Shown in pieces: positions 52,782-63,918 of a stretch of DNA of 64,000 nt. The notes under the pieces were generated by a model, which saw only the letters and a list, made by a program, of their open reading frames with translations, was not told where the DNA came from and did not search any database. Numbering within the stretch: the stretch's first letter is position 1; each line of letters opens with the position of its first letter. The translations under genes and the position numbers were made by a program. Source of the DNA: Cruorifilaria tuberocauda (taxonomy: Eukaryota > Nematoda > Chromadorea > Rhabditida > Onchocercidae); assembly GCA_013365365.1 (NCBI GenBank), contig JABVXU010000220.1, forward strand, positions 24,685 through 88,684. Reading direction: 5' to 3'.

Positions 52782-55700
52782 ATGATCAAATTGAAAGCAA
52801 ATGAATTTCTAGTGGCGTTTACCTTAATTGCTGGATTAATTTTTCTGATAATTAATTTCTATTTCCGTGACGTTCATAGTCAAATCGCTCTAAAGCAATC
52901 AATTTTTCCCTTTTTTGAACATGGTAATCGTTCACTTCATAAATCTTAAAAATATATTAAATTTTCATCAAACATACGTTCTGAATGTAAAACTTTAAAT
53001 TTATTTGAAATAGTTTGAAGAGAAAAAAAGATAGAAATTTTTCCGTAATGGAAAAATGAAATAAATGTCACGACACGTTATGCAATTTCATTTATTAATT
53101 ATCGATTCTATACAATTTCATTTATTGCTTAATTCCCATTCACTTTCATTTGATGAAAATTTTGCATGAAATGAATTGCTTTTATAGATCTAACCCTTAC
53201 AAGGGGAAATGAATGCCACCTTAAACAGCTTGACCCCTGGGATCCTCAAGTTACCCCTTATTTATATCCTGATTGGAATCCATACAAAAAATGTCGCATA
53301 AATCGTCAAATGCATACTGAGCTCAAATACAATATTGTTCGGATGCTTGATAACACGTACGTTTCTGTCTTATCTCATACTGTTAAATCTTTTTCTCAAA
53401 AAGCTTCATTTTCCTTTTGTCAGCGCTATTCCGTTGACTAAGAGTTTAAATTCACCGATTGGTTAAATCATGAATGCATGCGAGTTATCTGCTTGATTAA
53501 AACTTGTACCATATGCATCTGAATTCGTAATTAGTGTTCGGTTCTATAAGTTAATTAATTTTTAAAACACCAGAAAACTTTTGAAAAAGTCATAAAAGAA
53601 AAGTTGGTTAGCACGAACAAATAAACTTTTGCAAGTTATACTCGCAACGAATTGATTGTCCCATTTCAGTATCAGATTTTTATCATTATTACTTCCGTGC
53701 TATTCAATTTAAAAAACTTTTTTAAAAAGTTCCATTTTAACTTACCTATCTGTCTAAGCTTCTATTTTAAAAGTGCAAGTCTATTGAAGCTTGAATTATA
53801 TCATTTATTAAATTATGGCTTAGAACTTCGAAATGTAAATATCGATGTCTCTATACAAATGGTGAATTGGATTTCAAAATGGATAAATGGACTAAAATGA
53901 AAAAAAATGCAACATACTATGAAAGATGTGATTTTGTCGAAACGCACTGTACAAAAGATAAAAATACAACTTTTCAGTACATTCACAGCCAGGCTTGTTA
54001 TTTTCACTTTCCTTTCTGAGTAGCGCATTCCATTTCATATTTCGATTTCAATTAATCCATGCTATTTAATACAAAGAAATTCTTCCACAAAGTAAAAGCA
54101 ACGATGAAAGAAATGCATTTCCAATATTGGAGAAGAATAACAATTACTCATTTTTTACTTTCAAAATCGAAAACTTTCCGCTTTACTCATACCTGTTAAT
54201 CTTTTTTATATTCACGTTATAAGTTAATTATTCAAAGCAATTTAAATACAACGCTTATTTGAAATCGGTAAGTACTTTTTCAGGTAGTGAAACCGAAAGG
54301 AAAGATATTCCAAAAAGAGGATGAATTGCATCCAGGTGTGTTCATTTTGGTTTTCGATTCTACCTCATCTTCTTCTGGAATCCGTACAATCATGAAAACT
54401 AACCAAGTAAATTCCGATTTTCCTTTTCAATTGCAGATCATTTCATCCAACAAAATATATTTGATATATGATATTGTTGCAGTTTCATGTACTCAAATCA
54501 TTTAATATCCGTTCATGATAACAGCAAACGGGAAATCACAAAAGACTTTTGCAATTTTTATTGAAAAAGTGAAATAAAAGATAAAATTGAAAGTAAAAGA
54601 AAAATAAACTTTGGGATTATTTATTGAAATTTATATAAATTACTGTAATTCTAAGATTCTGCGTCAATTATACGATGCGACAACATTTTATTATCATAAC
54701 AAAGCTGGCCTTAACAGTCGACCAAATGCTTTCGCTATGTTTTCAGGTTTTTTTCTGATATTTCTGAGAATCCAAAAATTTTCTAAATATTATTTAATCT
54801 AATTTTTTTAAAATCTTTTTTCGTTTTCTTTGTTTTATAATTTCAGTTTTTACGTTTATTTTTTCACCAATTTTTATTACATAGCTTGTCTATCGTTTAA
54901 TTTATTAATCTCCAAACTTTATTCACTTAAATTTCACAGAAGACATTTGCGCTTTGTGAATTTGTTTGGTAGTTTGATTCCTTTCAACTTGATTTTGATT
55001 ATTTTGAGTAATTTAGCTAGATCATCTCAACTCTTTAATTTATACCTCAGGCAACTCTTTGTTTTCAGCTTTTCACGAATATGAAACTAGGTCTTATGAG
55101 TATATCAGATTCTTAATTCACTATTTCTATCCCTGAAAAAGTTAAAAATTTCGTCTTTTCATTTTTCAGGAACTCGTATTTCGGAGCTGGATGAACGTCG
55201 TTTTCCCGGGATAAGTAAATCGGAGTATCCAAATTCATGCAAAGTAAGTGCACTTATATTGTGAGATTGAAGAATGGGAGAGTCTCTGTTCGATAATCAC
55301 TGATAATTATGCAAGTGTAAGTATTTAGATGAGTGGCAAAATCTCATTCATTCAAACTCTTTTCCATCTTTGCTCTTTTGTTGATATGACATTTAGGAGA
55401 ATAGAATTATGAATAAATTTATTGAAGCGATGAATGAACTATAATCATTGATAAAGTGATAATGCCTAGCCATTCTTGTGAGCATAACGTTGAGGCTATT
55501 CAACATATTCATTTGTTTTCTGCCAATATCCAATTTATTCCATTTATATCAATATCTTCATCTTGCGGTATTTACTCTTCACTATTGCTTTACATATCGA
55601 CAGCTATATTAATTCATTAGGAAATTCCCAGGTCATTTGCTATTTTGAAATTGTTAAAATCCTAATTAATCTTTGTTTCATCCATGTTTGCCATTTCAAA

Positions 55701-58580
55701 TGATGCATTTGAATTGAAAATTAAATTAAAATCCCAATGGATTGATGTATTTTTAGGGTGGTGTGAAAAGAAATGAAACTGTAACTTACGATTTCGTTGA
55801 TCAAAACTATGCGTCAATAATAGCGGAAGATTGGGTTGGTGCATTTAATTGGCCAAATTGTAAAGGTTATGGTGATCCTCCGACCGATCATTACGGAGGG
55901 TAATTTAATTAGAATGATGTTCTTTGAAAGGTTGTTCAAGTCTGTAAACTCTGAATAAAATCGAAAGTCTGTTTTCCAACTTTTATTTTTTAAATTTTAG
56001 AAATTTGATCGTAACTAAAAAGTAATAGAATAATAGAATGGAAAAGAAGTAATTAATTGTGGTGATTAAAGTTAAAAGTACAGTAAACAAACAATCGTTT
56101 AGCACATCTGATATCTTAGTTCTGTCGAATTTCTTAATGGAAATGATAAAATAGAAATGAAATTTATCAGAGAAGCATATAATTTATTCATATGAAGCGC
56201 ACTGGTGCTCCGAACCACCGTTGAGAGGAACGAGAAGGAAGAGGAAAATTTCAACAATCATTTTTTTATGGGTGAATGCCAGGAACCTTTTCACAAAATG
56301 ATGGATTATGCGAGTAAATTCTTGGATGAATATCGTGGAATTTCAAAATTTGTTATGATATGGTTATCGATAATAGCACATAATTCGCCTAATGGATTGT
56401 ATCACACTGACGATGTTCGTCTTTCATCTGTTCCAATTCCTCGCTAATCATTTTGTCATTGTCATTAACGGTTGGTAATATCAAGCAAAAAACTGAGCTA
56501 CTTGTGCTAACTGAAACTTCCTCTAATCATTTTCAGTACTTTGCCGATTTTTTTCGCAAACACGTCAAAAACTTGGATAATTCATTCGTATTCGTAATGG
56601 GTGATCACGGATTACGATTTGGCAATATTCGAGCAACCCCACCTGGTGAAACTGAAGATAACAATCCACTTCTCACGGCAAGTCTTTATGCTTGCGATTA
56701 AAAAAATAAATAAATAGCTAATTAAGAAAGAATGACAAGCTTAATGATGCCTAATTTCACCGGAAGATCCTTGGAATTTACTCTCGAGGATCTTATGAAC
56801 ACTTAGCATTTCTCTTATAAATTACATGAAAATTCCTTTTCACTTCAGATAGCATTACCAAAATATTTGCGTTCAAATGAACAGCTTATTTTGAATCTAA
56901 AACGAAATTCCCGGAGACATACATCCCAATTTGATTTTTATGCAACATTATATGACATAGCACGATATGCAAGAAAAGATAATTTCCAAAAATGGGATGA
57001 ACATGATTTCAGGTTTAGCTTTCTGTATTATCATAAATCATTGGTTGTGCTTGCTACCGCTTTACTTAAATTTACAAAATTGTTCTTTTTTTCAGAACTC
57101 TCTTTTCCCTTTGCATAAAGTTTCAACTTTATCAAAGCTATATTGCTAATATATTTTGTTTTGAATGACTATCGAAGAAAGAATTCCCAAGTTCTTATAA
57201 TTTCGAAGAATTTCAAAATCTGTTGTATTTTGTTTTTGCTATATTTGTTCTAGAAGTGAGTTTGGTGAGATAAGAGGAGGAATTCGAGCAAAGAGCATGT
57301 TGAGGCCTATTTTATACGACAGGTAAAAAACAATTGGTGATTATTTTCATGATAGGAACAGATTTTTTTTCCAAAAATAAAGAATTGAATGATTTGATAC
57401 TTAAATTCATAAAGCTTCTTTTAGGAAATATATAAATCATGAATGGAAACTCATTTTCAGTCGCAATCTGATTTCAATAATATGAAAATTCGAAGTTTAT
57501 AAGCTAACTTGCAGGACGTGTGAAGAGATGGAAATTCCAGACGAATATTGCATTTGCGAACGAATTTGGCATAAGACTGATATATACGGTGATGATGCGA
57601 CAAAAGCTGCTCAACTTCTTATATCTGATATCAATGATTTATTGAAGCAAAAAAATCTGACAAAAATTTGCAGAACACTTACTTTCGTAGAAGTGATAAC
57701 TTTAATTTGAATTGATTGTCGAACTAAGGAAGAAACCATATGAATAGTTAATTACAAAGCTTTTAAGCAAGCTATAGTATGAAATCTTGCAAAACATTTG
57801 ACTAAATTTCGGAAAACGAGAGAACACTTGTTTCCAATTCGTAATTTGATAATTTCTGCTTGATAAGTTCATATAAAATGCATGATAATAGCGATATAAG
57901 AATGCAATCTTTTTATCGATATTATTCAGATGTCATTGAGAAAAAATGATAATGAAATTTCCCAATTTTAAAGTTTTAAATAATTATTTTGAATGAAATA
58001 ATATTTTTTGCTTAATTTTTTCCATTTCCATAGAATCAGCTTTTTCAGGTGATTTCAGCAGAGTACCTCGAGGAGAGGCCAGTGTTGAAAATAGCTGTAA
58101 AAGCTTCACCTAGCAATGGAAAATACAAAGCACAGCTACTGAAGGAGAAAGATAGCTTTAAAATAATCACAAAAGTAGCATATTCTCTTCCCATTATTTT
58201 GCTCTATCATTTTATTTATTATTGTTTATTTTCATTTCTTCTCTTTTCTCTCTTCCATTTTAATATTATTTTTCACTTTAAATTTTGTTTGTATATTTAT
58301 TTTCATTTTCGTTAAATGCTAATCTTGTATTTCATTATTCATTTAATAACATTTATTGTATTTATTAAACTGCCTGCATGTGAAAGTAATACTGTTTTCG
58401 TAACAAAAGTTTTTTTAGCCTGCTAAATGTCCGTAATTTTCCAGATTTATAATTTTATACATTCAGATAACTCGACTGGACGAGTACGGTAAACAAGGAT
58501 ATTGTGCACCTGGTGAAGATGTTCGAGCTTTATGTTACTGTCGCCAACAGCTTACGACAGCAAGCACGAAGCGCCATTAA
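52782..58580 (+). CDS. DUF229 family protein (alkaline phosphatase/sulfatase-like), 14 exons
   Basis: Predicted type II membrane protein of the DUF229 (Pfam PF02995) family, which has an alkaline phosphatase/sulfatase-like fold and no settled substrate. Exons: 52782-52923, 53188-53356, 53824-53992, 54284-54406, 54656-54746, 55170-55243, 55757-55899, 56198-56414, 56537-56677, 56849-57012, 57254-57322, 57515-57692, 58049-58174, 58467-58580; 639 residues. A single N-terminal membrane anchor (about 10-25) is followed by a luminal or extracellular domain: LDPWD, CKYRCLY, the DSTSSS motif (D185-S188, metal/nucleophile region of the fold), [46 protein letters not shown] (D399, H400, metal ligands of the superfamily), ETEDNNP, and a Cys-rich tail ending CYC. 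Introns 3 and 9 appear to have GC donors. The acceptor of exon 8 is weak and its position uncertain, which may shift a few residues there. Confidence 0.92.
53993..54283 (+). other. GC-AG intron 3 of the DUF229 gene
   Basis: Exon 3 ends at AGCCAG before GCTTGT, and exon 4 begins after a TTTTTCAG acceptor, both phase 0, giving YIHSQVVKPKG. The alternative, a GT donor three bases later with a GTAG acceptor, also keeps frame but needs a poor acceptor inside the good one, so the GC donor is preferred rather than proven. Confidence 0.55.
56678..56848 (+). other. GC-AG intron 9 of the DUF229 gene
   Basis: Exon 9 ends CTCACG before GCAAGT, the textbook GC donor core. The next exon starts after CACTTCAG and both are phase 0, yielding [14 protein letters not shown] as expected for the family. 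The GT three bases downstream breaks phase and hits a wrong frame. Without splicing the frame reaches a stop at 56699-56701. Confidence 0.75.
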
Positions 58581-59992
58581 TTTTTGGAATATTTTGTTGT
58601 TCAACTTTTGACAGGAAATTATTGCCGTCTTTCAATTAATTAGCGTTATTAGCGAATTTCACTCACTTCTTGTAATAGTTTTTTATTTGTTGTTCGTCAT
58701 AGAATCCTTTTGATGCAAAAAAAAACAAAATAAAGAAAGTAATTTAGAAGCATTAAGTGTAAATATTTATAGTACGTGATATAGTATATAAACCGGTTTT
58801 ATAACTCTTTTTAAAGTATTTTTTCAAAATGATTCATTTATTGAGATTAGTTAAATATTTCAAGCAAAATCTACTCTATTCATTTGTTGATACACTTAGC
58901 TATTTAGCTATTTATCTATAGAGATAATAAATCATAATATTAGTTATATGATTTTAACAGCTTCTAATAACAGTGCGAATACACTTAATTCATTTCAATT
59001 ATTCTCCAATGAAATTTTTCAGTGATCAAAAATTTGGCTTTATCTGCGAAAAATTGTCTTTTATGAAAATATTCTTAGTGTTAAAAAAATTCTTTGCATT
59101 TTTTTAACTTGAAAATTTTAGAAGAAGTCAAAAAAGAGTATAATGATAAAGAAGGCTCACTCAATAATATAACTAATCATTTTTTGATAAAGAAATCAAA
59201 TTAAAATACGAAATGAATAATTTATAAATTAGCTTAAAACATTTGTGATATTTAACGAAGCTATGTTTTCAGGTTGACAAAATCAGAATTTGTCATAAAT
59301 ATTGTATTCTAAATGCTGCAAATTTTTCGAAATCAAAGTTGAACAAGGAATGAAATATTTTAAATAGCAAAATAGCAAAATGTTTAAATTAGTCAGATAT
59401 AAAAAAATACTCCATATTTTCCGAAGAAATTTGTTACTTATGAAGTTTAATCAGTATGTATGAAATCAGTTAATATCTCATAAAATTGCTTTTCAATGGA
59501 AAAAGATAAAAAAAAAGGATGCTATTAAATTTGAATTTTTGAATAAATGCTAGCTTGAAAAATATCATTTACATTTCAGATAATGTTCGCATTGTCTTTT
59601 CATGGCTTAAAATTGATAATTTTACATGAAAATATTCATAACAAAAAAATTTCATTTCGATTGAAAAATGATAAACATTTCCATCTTCAATTTTGTTTTC
59701 ATTTTTAAAGTAATATCGTTATCTATTATCAATTTTTCATCATGGAATCATGATGAAATTATAATAATTTTGATTTGCATAGTTCTTAAAACGCTCCAGA
59801 TCTTAACATATTGTATCATTTGATATAAGTTCACGTGAAGGTATGCTGATCAGATGGATTCATCGGAAAATCTTGGAAAAAGTGCTATTCATTTATCAAT
59901 AAAACTCCTAGCATTCCGATAGAATAGTCAATTTTTTATATCTATCGAACTTCGGTTAACGTTCTTTTTTCAGATACAAATTTACTTCAACA
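58581..59992. other. Intergenic region, DUF229 gene to ShKT gene
   Basis: AT-rich DNA with the DUF229 3'UTR at the left and a strong acceptor (CTTTTTTCAG ending 59973) at the right, 19 bases before the ShKT-gene ATG and a likely trans-splice site. I see no other gene. Confidence 0.6.
58729..58734 (+). terminator. Candidate DUF229 gene poly(A) signal
   Basis: An AATAAA 148 bases after the stop codon, following an A-rich run. Confidence 0.45.
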
Positions 59993-61417
59993 ATGCATTT
60001 CGCGTTCATTTTAGCTTATTGCATTCTCTTCCTTTTCAAGGAAAAGGTAGCTGGTATCCAGGAAGAAAATAGTGATGCTTCTGATAAAGGTAAAATTTTC
60101 ACAGCAGGAAAATAGTTTCATTCACTAATTTACTTTACATTAATGAGAATGATAGCGAAATGAAACGCCGTGGTGTTTTTCTTTGTAAACTGAAAATTTC
60201 TATTATCATTACCTTGTTCAAATCAATAATTCTTGAAGATTCATATTGCATAATCAGAATGAAATTGGAGTACTCTGATTTTACACTCAAAATGAATAAG
60301 ATATTATAAATAGTGCCGAAAAGTCATGGTGTTGAAAGGTCAAGTAACAAAAATTTATTGGCAAAATTTGACAAAATTTTTTTTGCATTGATGTTTGTCA
60401 AAAATTTATCTTAACTCAATAATACATTATAAAATAATACATTATTTATGTCATTATGATAGTTTTTCTGGATTTTTAATGCTTCTGCTGATTGTTAATT
60501 TAGGAGCAAATTACCAGCAAATTAAAAATTTTTAATTTAAAATAAAATTTTTATAATGCGTGGATGAGGAAGTGGAAGGATTAAACTGCATGCAATTGAA
60601 GTTAGAAAATAAATGTGATCCGAATCATCACATGGATGCAATGTCGTGTCAGAAAACATGCGACCTTTGTTATACTGAAAAGGCATACTCTACGAAACTC
60701 TCTCCTCTACACAAGGTGAATGTTTTTTACAGTTGAAAATCACTCATTAATTAGGAGTGGCAGTTAAATGAAGCTAAATAATGTATTTTCATTGACAACA
60801 AAATTATCGCTTTATCATTTTACCCAATTCATTCGGTTCGATATTCTATTAGAGAATTTGATTGCAATTTGTAGCATTCAGAATTTGTAGCATTCAGAAT
60901 TTTATTAATACTTAACAAAAATGGTTGAAAAAGAATTTAAATTTGGGAGAAATATAAAGAATTGAAAAAATTAGTGCGGAATTATTTCAAATTCTTCTAA
61001 AAACTCATGTTCTGTATTTCTTATTTCACAGAAATATCGATTAAAAATGCCATATTTGAATAAAAGTTTTGTTATAATCCCTCAGAAACCAAAATATGAA
61101 CAATCTTTGAAATGTTAATTCTGCTTATTATTTGACAAAAATTCTCTTAGTTTAATAATATTCACACTATTCTGATAACACAATCACATACATTATCTAC
61201 ATTTATCAAAACATTTAATATTCCTATTGATCATTATTTGCAAATCATTTAACAGATCACAAACAAAAATTTCCGCGTGCTTTTTGCATTTTAGTGCAAG
61301 AAATAACCTGCAAATATTTCAGGTTGCTAGGATAAGGATTGCGCACGACTGAAACTCAAACATTATTGTGACCCAGCCGTTCACGCTAATGCATACGATA
61401 TTTGTAAGATTGATTAG
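59993..61417 (+). pseudogene. ShKT-domain secreted protein gene, damaged or incomplete
   Basis: Exon 1 (59993-60089) encodes a signal peptide (MHFAFILAYCILFLF) and a short acidic stretch, ending phase 1 at a GT donor. A second segment ending at 60715 encodes a ShKT module with six ordered cysteines (60557-60679: C-V-D, G-L-N-C, N-K-C, M-S-C, T-C, L-C). A third (61331-61403, or to the TAG at 61415-61417 unspliced) encodes DKDCARLKLKHYCDPAVHAN and DIC, part of a second module. ShKT modules are small disulfide domains common in nematode secreted proteins. Oddities: no AG acceptor precedes the first Cys codon; the only phase-compatible acceptor (60572) drops it. In the second module the expected first Cys codon (TGC, 61325) is followed in frame by TAG, and the last two cysteines are absent unless a further exon follows the donor at 61404. 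Either a decaying gene, or one with unusual splicing or sequence errors. Confidence 0.55.
60866..60897 (+). repeat. Tandem duplication of a 16-bp unit
   Basis: AATTTGTAGCATTCAG occurs twice in direct succession without mismatch, between the two ShKT segments. It is a recent local slippage event. Confidence 0.9.
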
Positions 61418-61904
61418 TAGCAAGTAATTTAATTTATTACTATGAGTGATAGAAAGTTGATGGAATTTTCCTCGAGTTATTTTCAACTTGCTCTAAATAA
61501 TGTTTATTTCTGATGTAAAACTAGCACATGCACAAAACAACCATAAATTTTACGCAAAAGCTTACAGAAATTGCAATTACCACATTTCATTTTCTTACTC
61601 GAACTATTTTCTTGCGAACTGTCTTATCGAGTTTTTACTGAAACTATAAATTTTGAAAATTAGAAAGCTCAACTTGAAGCAAATGATTTTCGACGCTTTA
61701 AAATAGTATTTTCAACATAACGATTGTAAAGAATAATCAAATTTAACATTAAATTTGATGAAAAATGATACAATTGGAATTAACGCATTTTCAATAGAAA
61801 TGCTACCTGTGTTCCAAATGTCAAATTGTCCAAAATACCAGCAAATTGCTATTCCTATAATCAAAACACAGAAGATGCAAACAGATAGAATCATATAGAA
61901 CATA

Positions 61905-62115
61905 AAGCCTTGCGAGGGCAAGAGAAGGGCAGAAAGAGGGTGCCGAAGGATCAAGATCAGGAGGGAGTGCGAGGCAAAATTTCGAGCAAGACATCTCTTA
62001 GGGAATTCGGGATCATTTTTGGGACTGAGAAGAAGAGTTTCGAGCATGAGGGACGAATCAACCACAAAGCCCCGACAGGTCCAACGACAGTACAACGGAC
62101 TGGATCAAGCGATCT
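61905..62115. other. GC-rich island open on both strands
   Basis: About 210 bases clearly richer in G and C than their surroundings. The + strand has two open frames encoding Arg/Lys-rich peptides. The minus strand has an open frame that runs on to 61712 and ends in a convincing hydrophobic segment (FYMILSVCIFCVLIIGIAIC) followed by a possible donor (ACAG before GTAGCA, near 61808). A minus-strand first exon for a one-pass membrane protein is possible, but no partner exon in phase was found. Confidence 0.25.
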
Positions 62116-62774
62116 GAGATAAGTCATTTTGTTGTACTGAATAGAATAAGTAGTAGAGCAGATAATCGAGAAAGGTGCCCGTCTTCCTTTCACTTAATCA
62201 AGATGAAGCCTTCAGATTTCCCGACAAAATCAATTATTGAGTTCCATCTAATTCCATGTGCAATATCAATGCTTAAATTATTTGCTTACTGTAATTACCC
62301 CACCACTCGATTCTTACTGAATTTCATTCGTATAGCCCACTAAGATGTTCAGTAACCTAACAATTCCAGCATAATTATTTATCATATTAATTACATCAAA
62401 AAATACAATTCCAAAAACAATATTTACAACATTAATTATATACAAAATAATTCAATTAAATTCAACCACTAAATTCAATTCAATTAAATATAAATCGCAA
62501 ATGTCCCGTAATTATTATGTTTGATTTCGATTAGTGGCTCTTAATTAATCGAACCATCTTCCACTGATTTCGATCACGAAATCGACCGCCATCCGAGTAT
62601 TTCTCTCCTGATTTCTTCCCACATTATCTGTTTCCCGTTTCCTTCTGCTTTTTCTCTTCCGAAAGCATTCGAAAAGCGAAAGCACGGTTGCCAATGCGAG
62701 ACCTTTGTGCATATATCACATATTCTTTGTGGCGACATACTGCAATTTTCTCAGTGGGTCATGAAGCGGCTTCT

Positions 62775-62854
62775 TTGAAGTTCTCGATTCGTCTGATGCA
62801 ACCTGAAAAATCCGTCTTCATTTTCCGGTTATCATTCAAGCTATAATTTTTTAT
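62775..62854 (+). repeat. Left arm of a large inverted repeat
   Basis: This 80-base segment matches the reverse complement of 63919-64000 with only a few differences. Similarity continues inward at a lower level (a purine-rich GGAGGGGAGGAGCAAA patch near 62890 against its diverged partner near 63870). The unit is therefore an inverted repeat with about 1.1 kb between the arms. Confidence 0.85.
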
Positions 62855-63721
62855 TCCAATATTGAAAAACTGGTAACTTTTTTAGCAAAGGGAGGGGAGG
62901 AGCAAATTTTATTTGTAGAAAAATAAAAATTTTTCTCACTGAATATGATTTGCTAATAATTTACTTTAACTTATTTCTTTGAATTTGGTACTAGTTCCAC
63001 AGCAAATTAAGCACTGGCGTCTGGTTGACTTTGGGACGGTTCAGATACTAAAGGATATTGTTTTCAAGTGGATTTCGCTTCTCATGTTTTAAACAACCGC
63101 TACACTATTAGTAAGATATTCTGCTGAAACCTACAGTGACCGACCATAAATGTTAGTCCAACCAAATTCGAAATGAGCAGAATCTTACTTGTTTCCTCCA
63201 GCAGAGAACGACCTCTCTTGTCGCTTAGAAAGTTCAAAAATAAACAGCTGTAAGTTAAAGGAGTTTTTCTTCACTTTTTATATTTATATTGCGTTCAATA
63301 CTTGTATTGATTTTACATTGTATTTGAATATTTGAATACTCAATCTGAATATTAATTTGAATTTAAAAATTTTTCGGTTACTAAAAAATACTGAGAGAGA
63401 CTTTTTACCGTCAAATATGCTAATTTCGCAGAAAAATTATTATTGAAGAAAAATGAATTTCGTTTTTCTTTTCACTTGAACAGTCTATGGCCGTTTTAAT
63501 TTTGCTGTTTCTCTCAATTTGGGAGTTAATCAAATTATGGCTCTTTCGTAACTCGATGTGTTTCAGGACTGTGACTATTTCGGAGTTTGTCTTCCTTTGG
63601 ATTGGGGGTTATGACTACGTCAAAATTTGGTTAGATTGTTGTTCAAAGAATACACTGATTTGTTTGTAATATTAGAAATGACGAAAGAAAAATCTATTTG
63701 AACCAATAATATTCTTTAAGA

Positions 63722-63785
63722 ATTTAGGTCATGGTAGCTCAGTGTGTTGCGTGATTCGTATCAAATCCCAAGCGCGGACTAAATG
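63722..63785 (+). ncRNA. tRNA-like fragment, possibly a decayed tRNA or SINE head
   Basis: GGTAGCTCAGTGTG resembles the D-arm/box A of a tRNA. ATCAAATCCC, about 20 bases on, resembles a degenerate TPsiC loop/box B (GGTTCGAATCC matched at 8 of 11). The spacing is too short for an intact anticodon arm, so it is not a functional tRNA. It lies between the arms of the inverted repeat. Confidence 0.25.
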
Positions 63786-63918
63786 GAAGTAAGTTATTAA
63801 TCATATTTATATTTTAAGTTATTAATCATATTTAAAGATAAAAATCTTTTCTTGGAGAAAAAAGTTTGCTCTTCCTTCCATCCATTCCACGCCAAAAACG
63901 TTATTAGCAATTTTTATA

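Noticed and set aside
54830..55084. Hydrophobic open frame inside DUF229 intron 5
   Set aside because: Exons 5 and 6 join perfectly without it and it has no resemblance to the family.
61310..61350. Tiny minus-strand exon antisense to the ShKT module
   Set aside because: It has splice-like ends and compatible phase with the minus-strand frame at 61808, but the + strand shows clear ShKT cysteine spacing here, so the antisense reading is probably coincidence.
62560..62780. 54-codon minus-strand open frame next to the inverted repeat
   Set aside because: No family, no start or splice context; the extra GC content alone is not enough.
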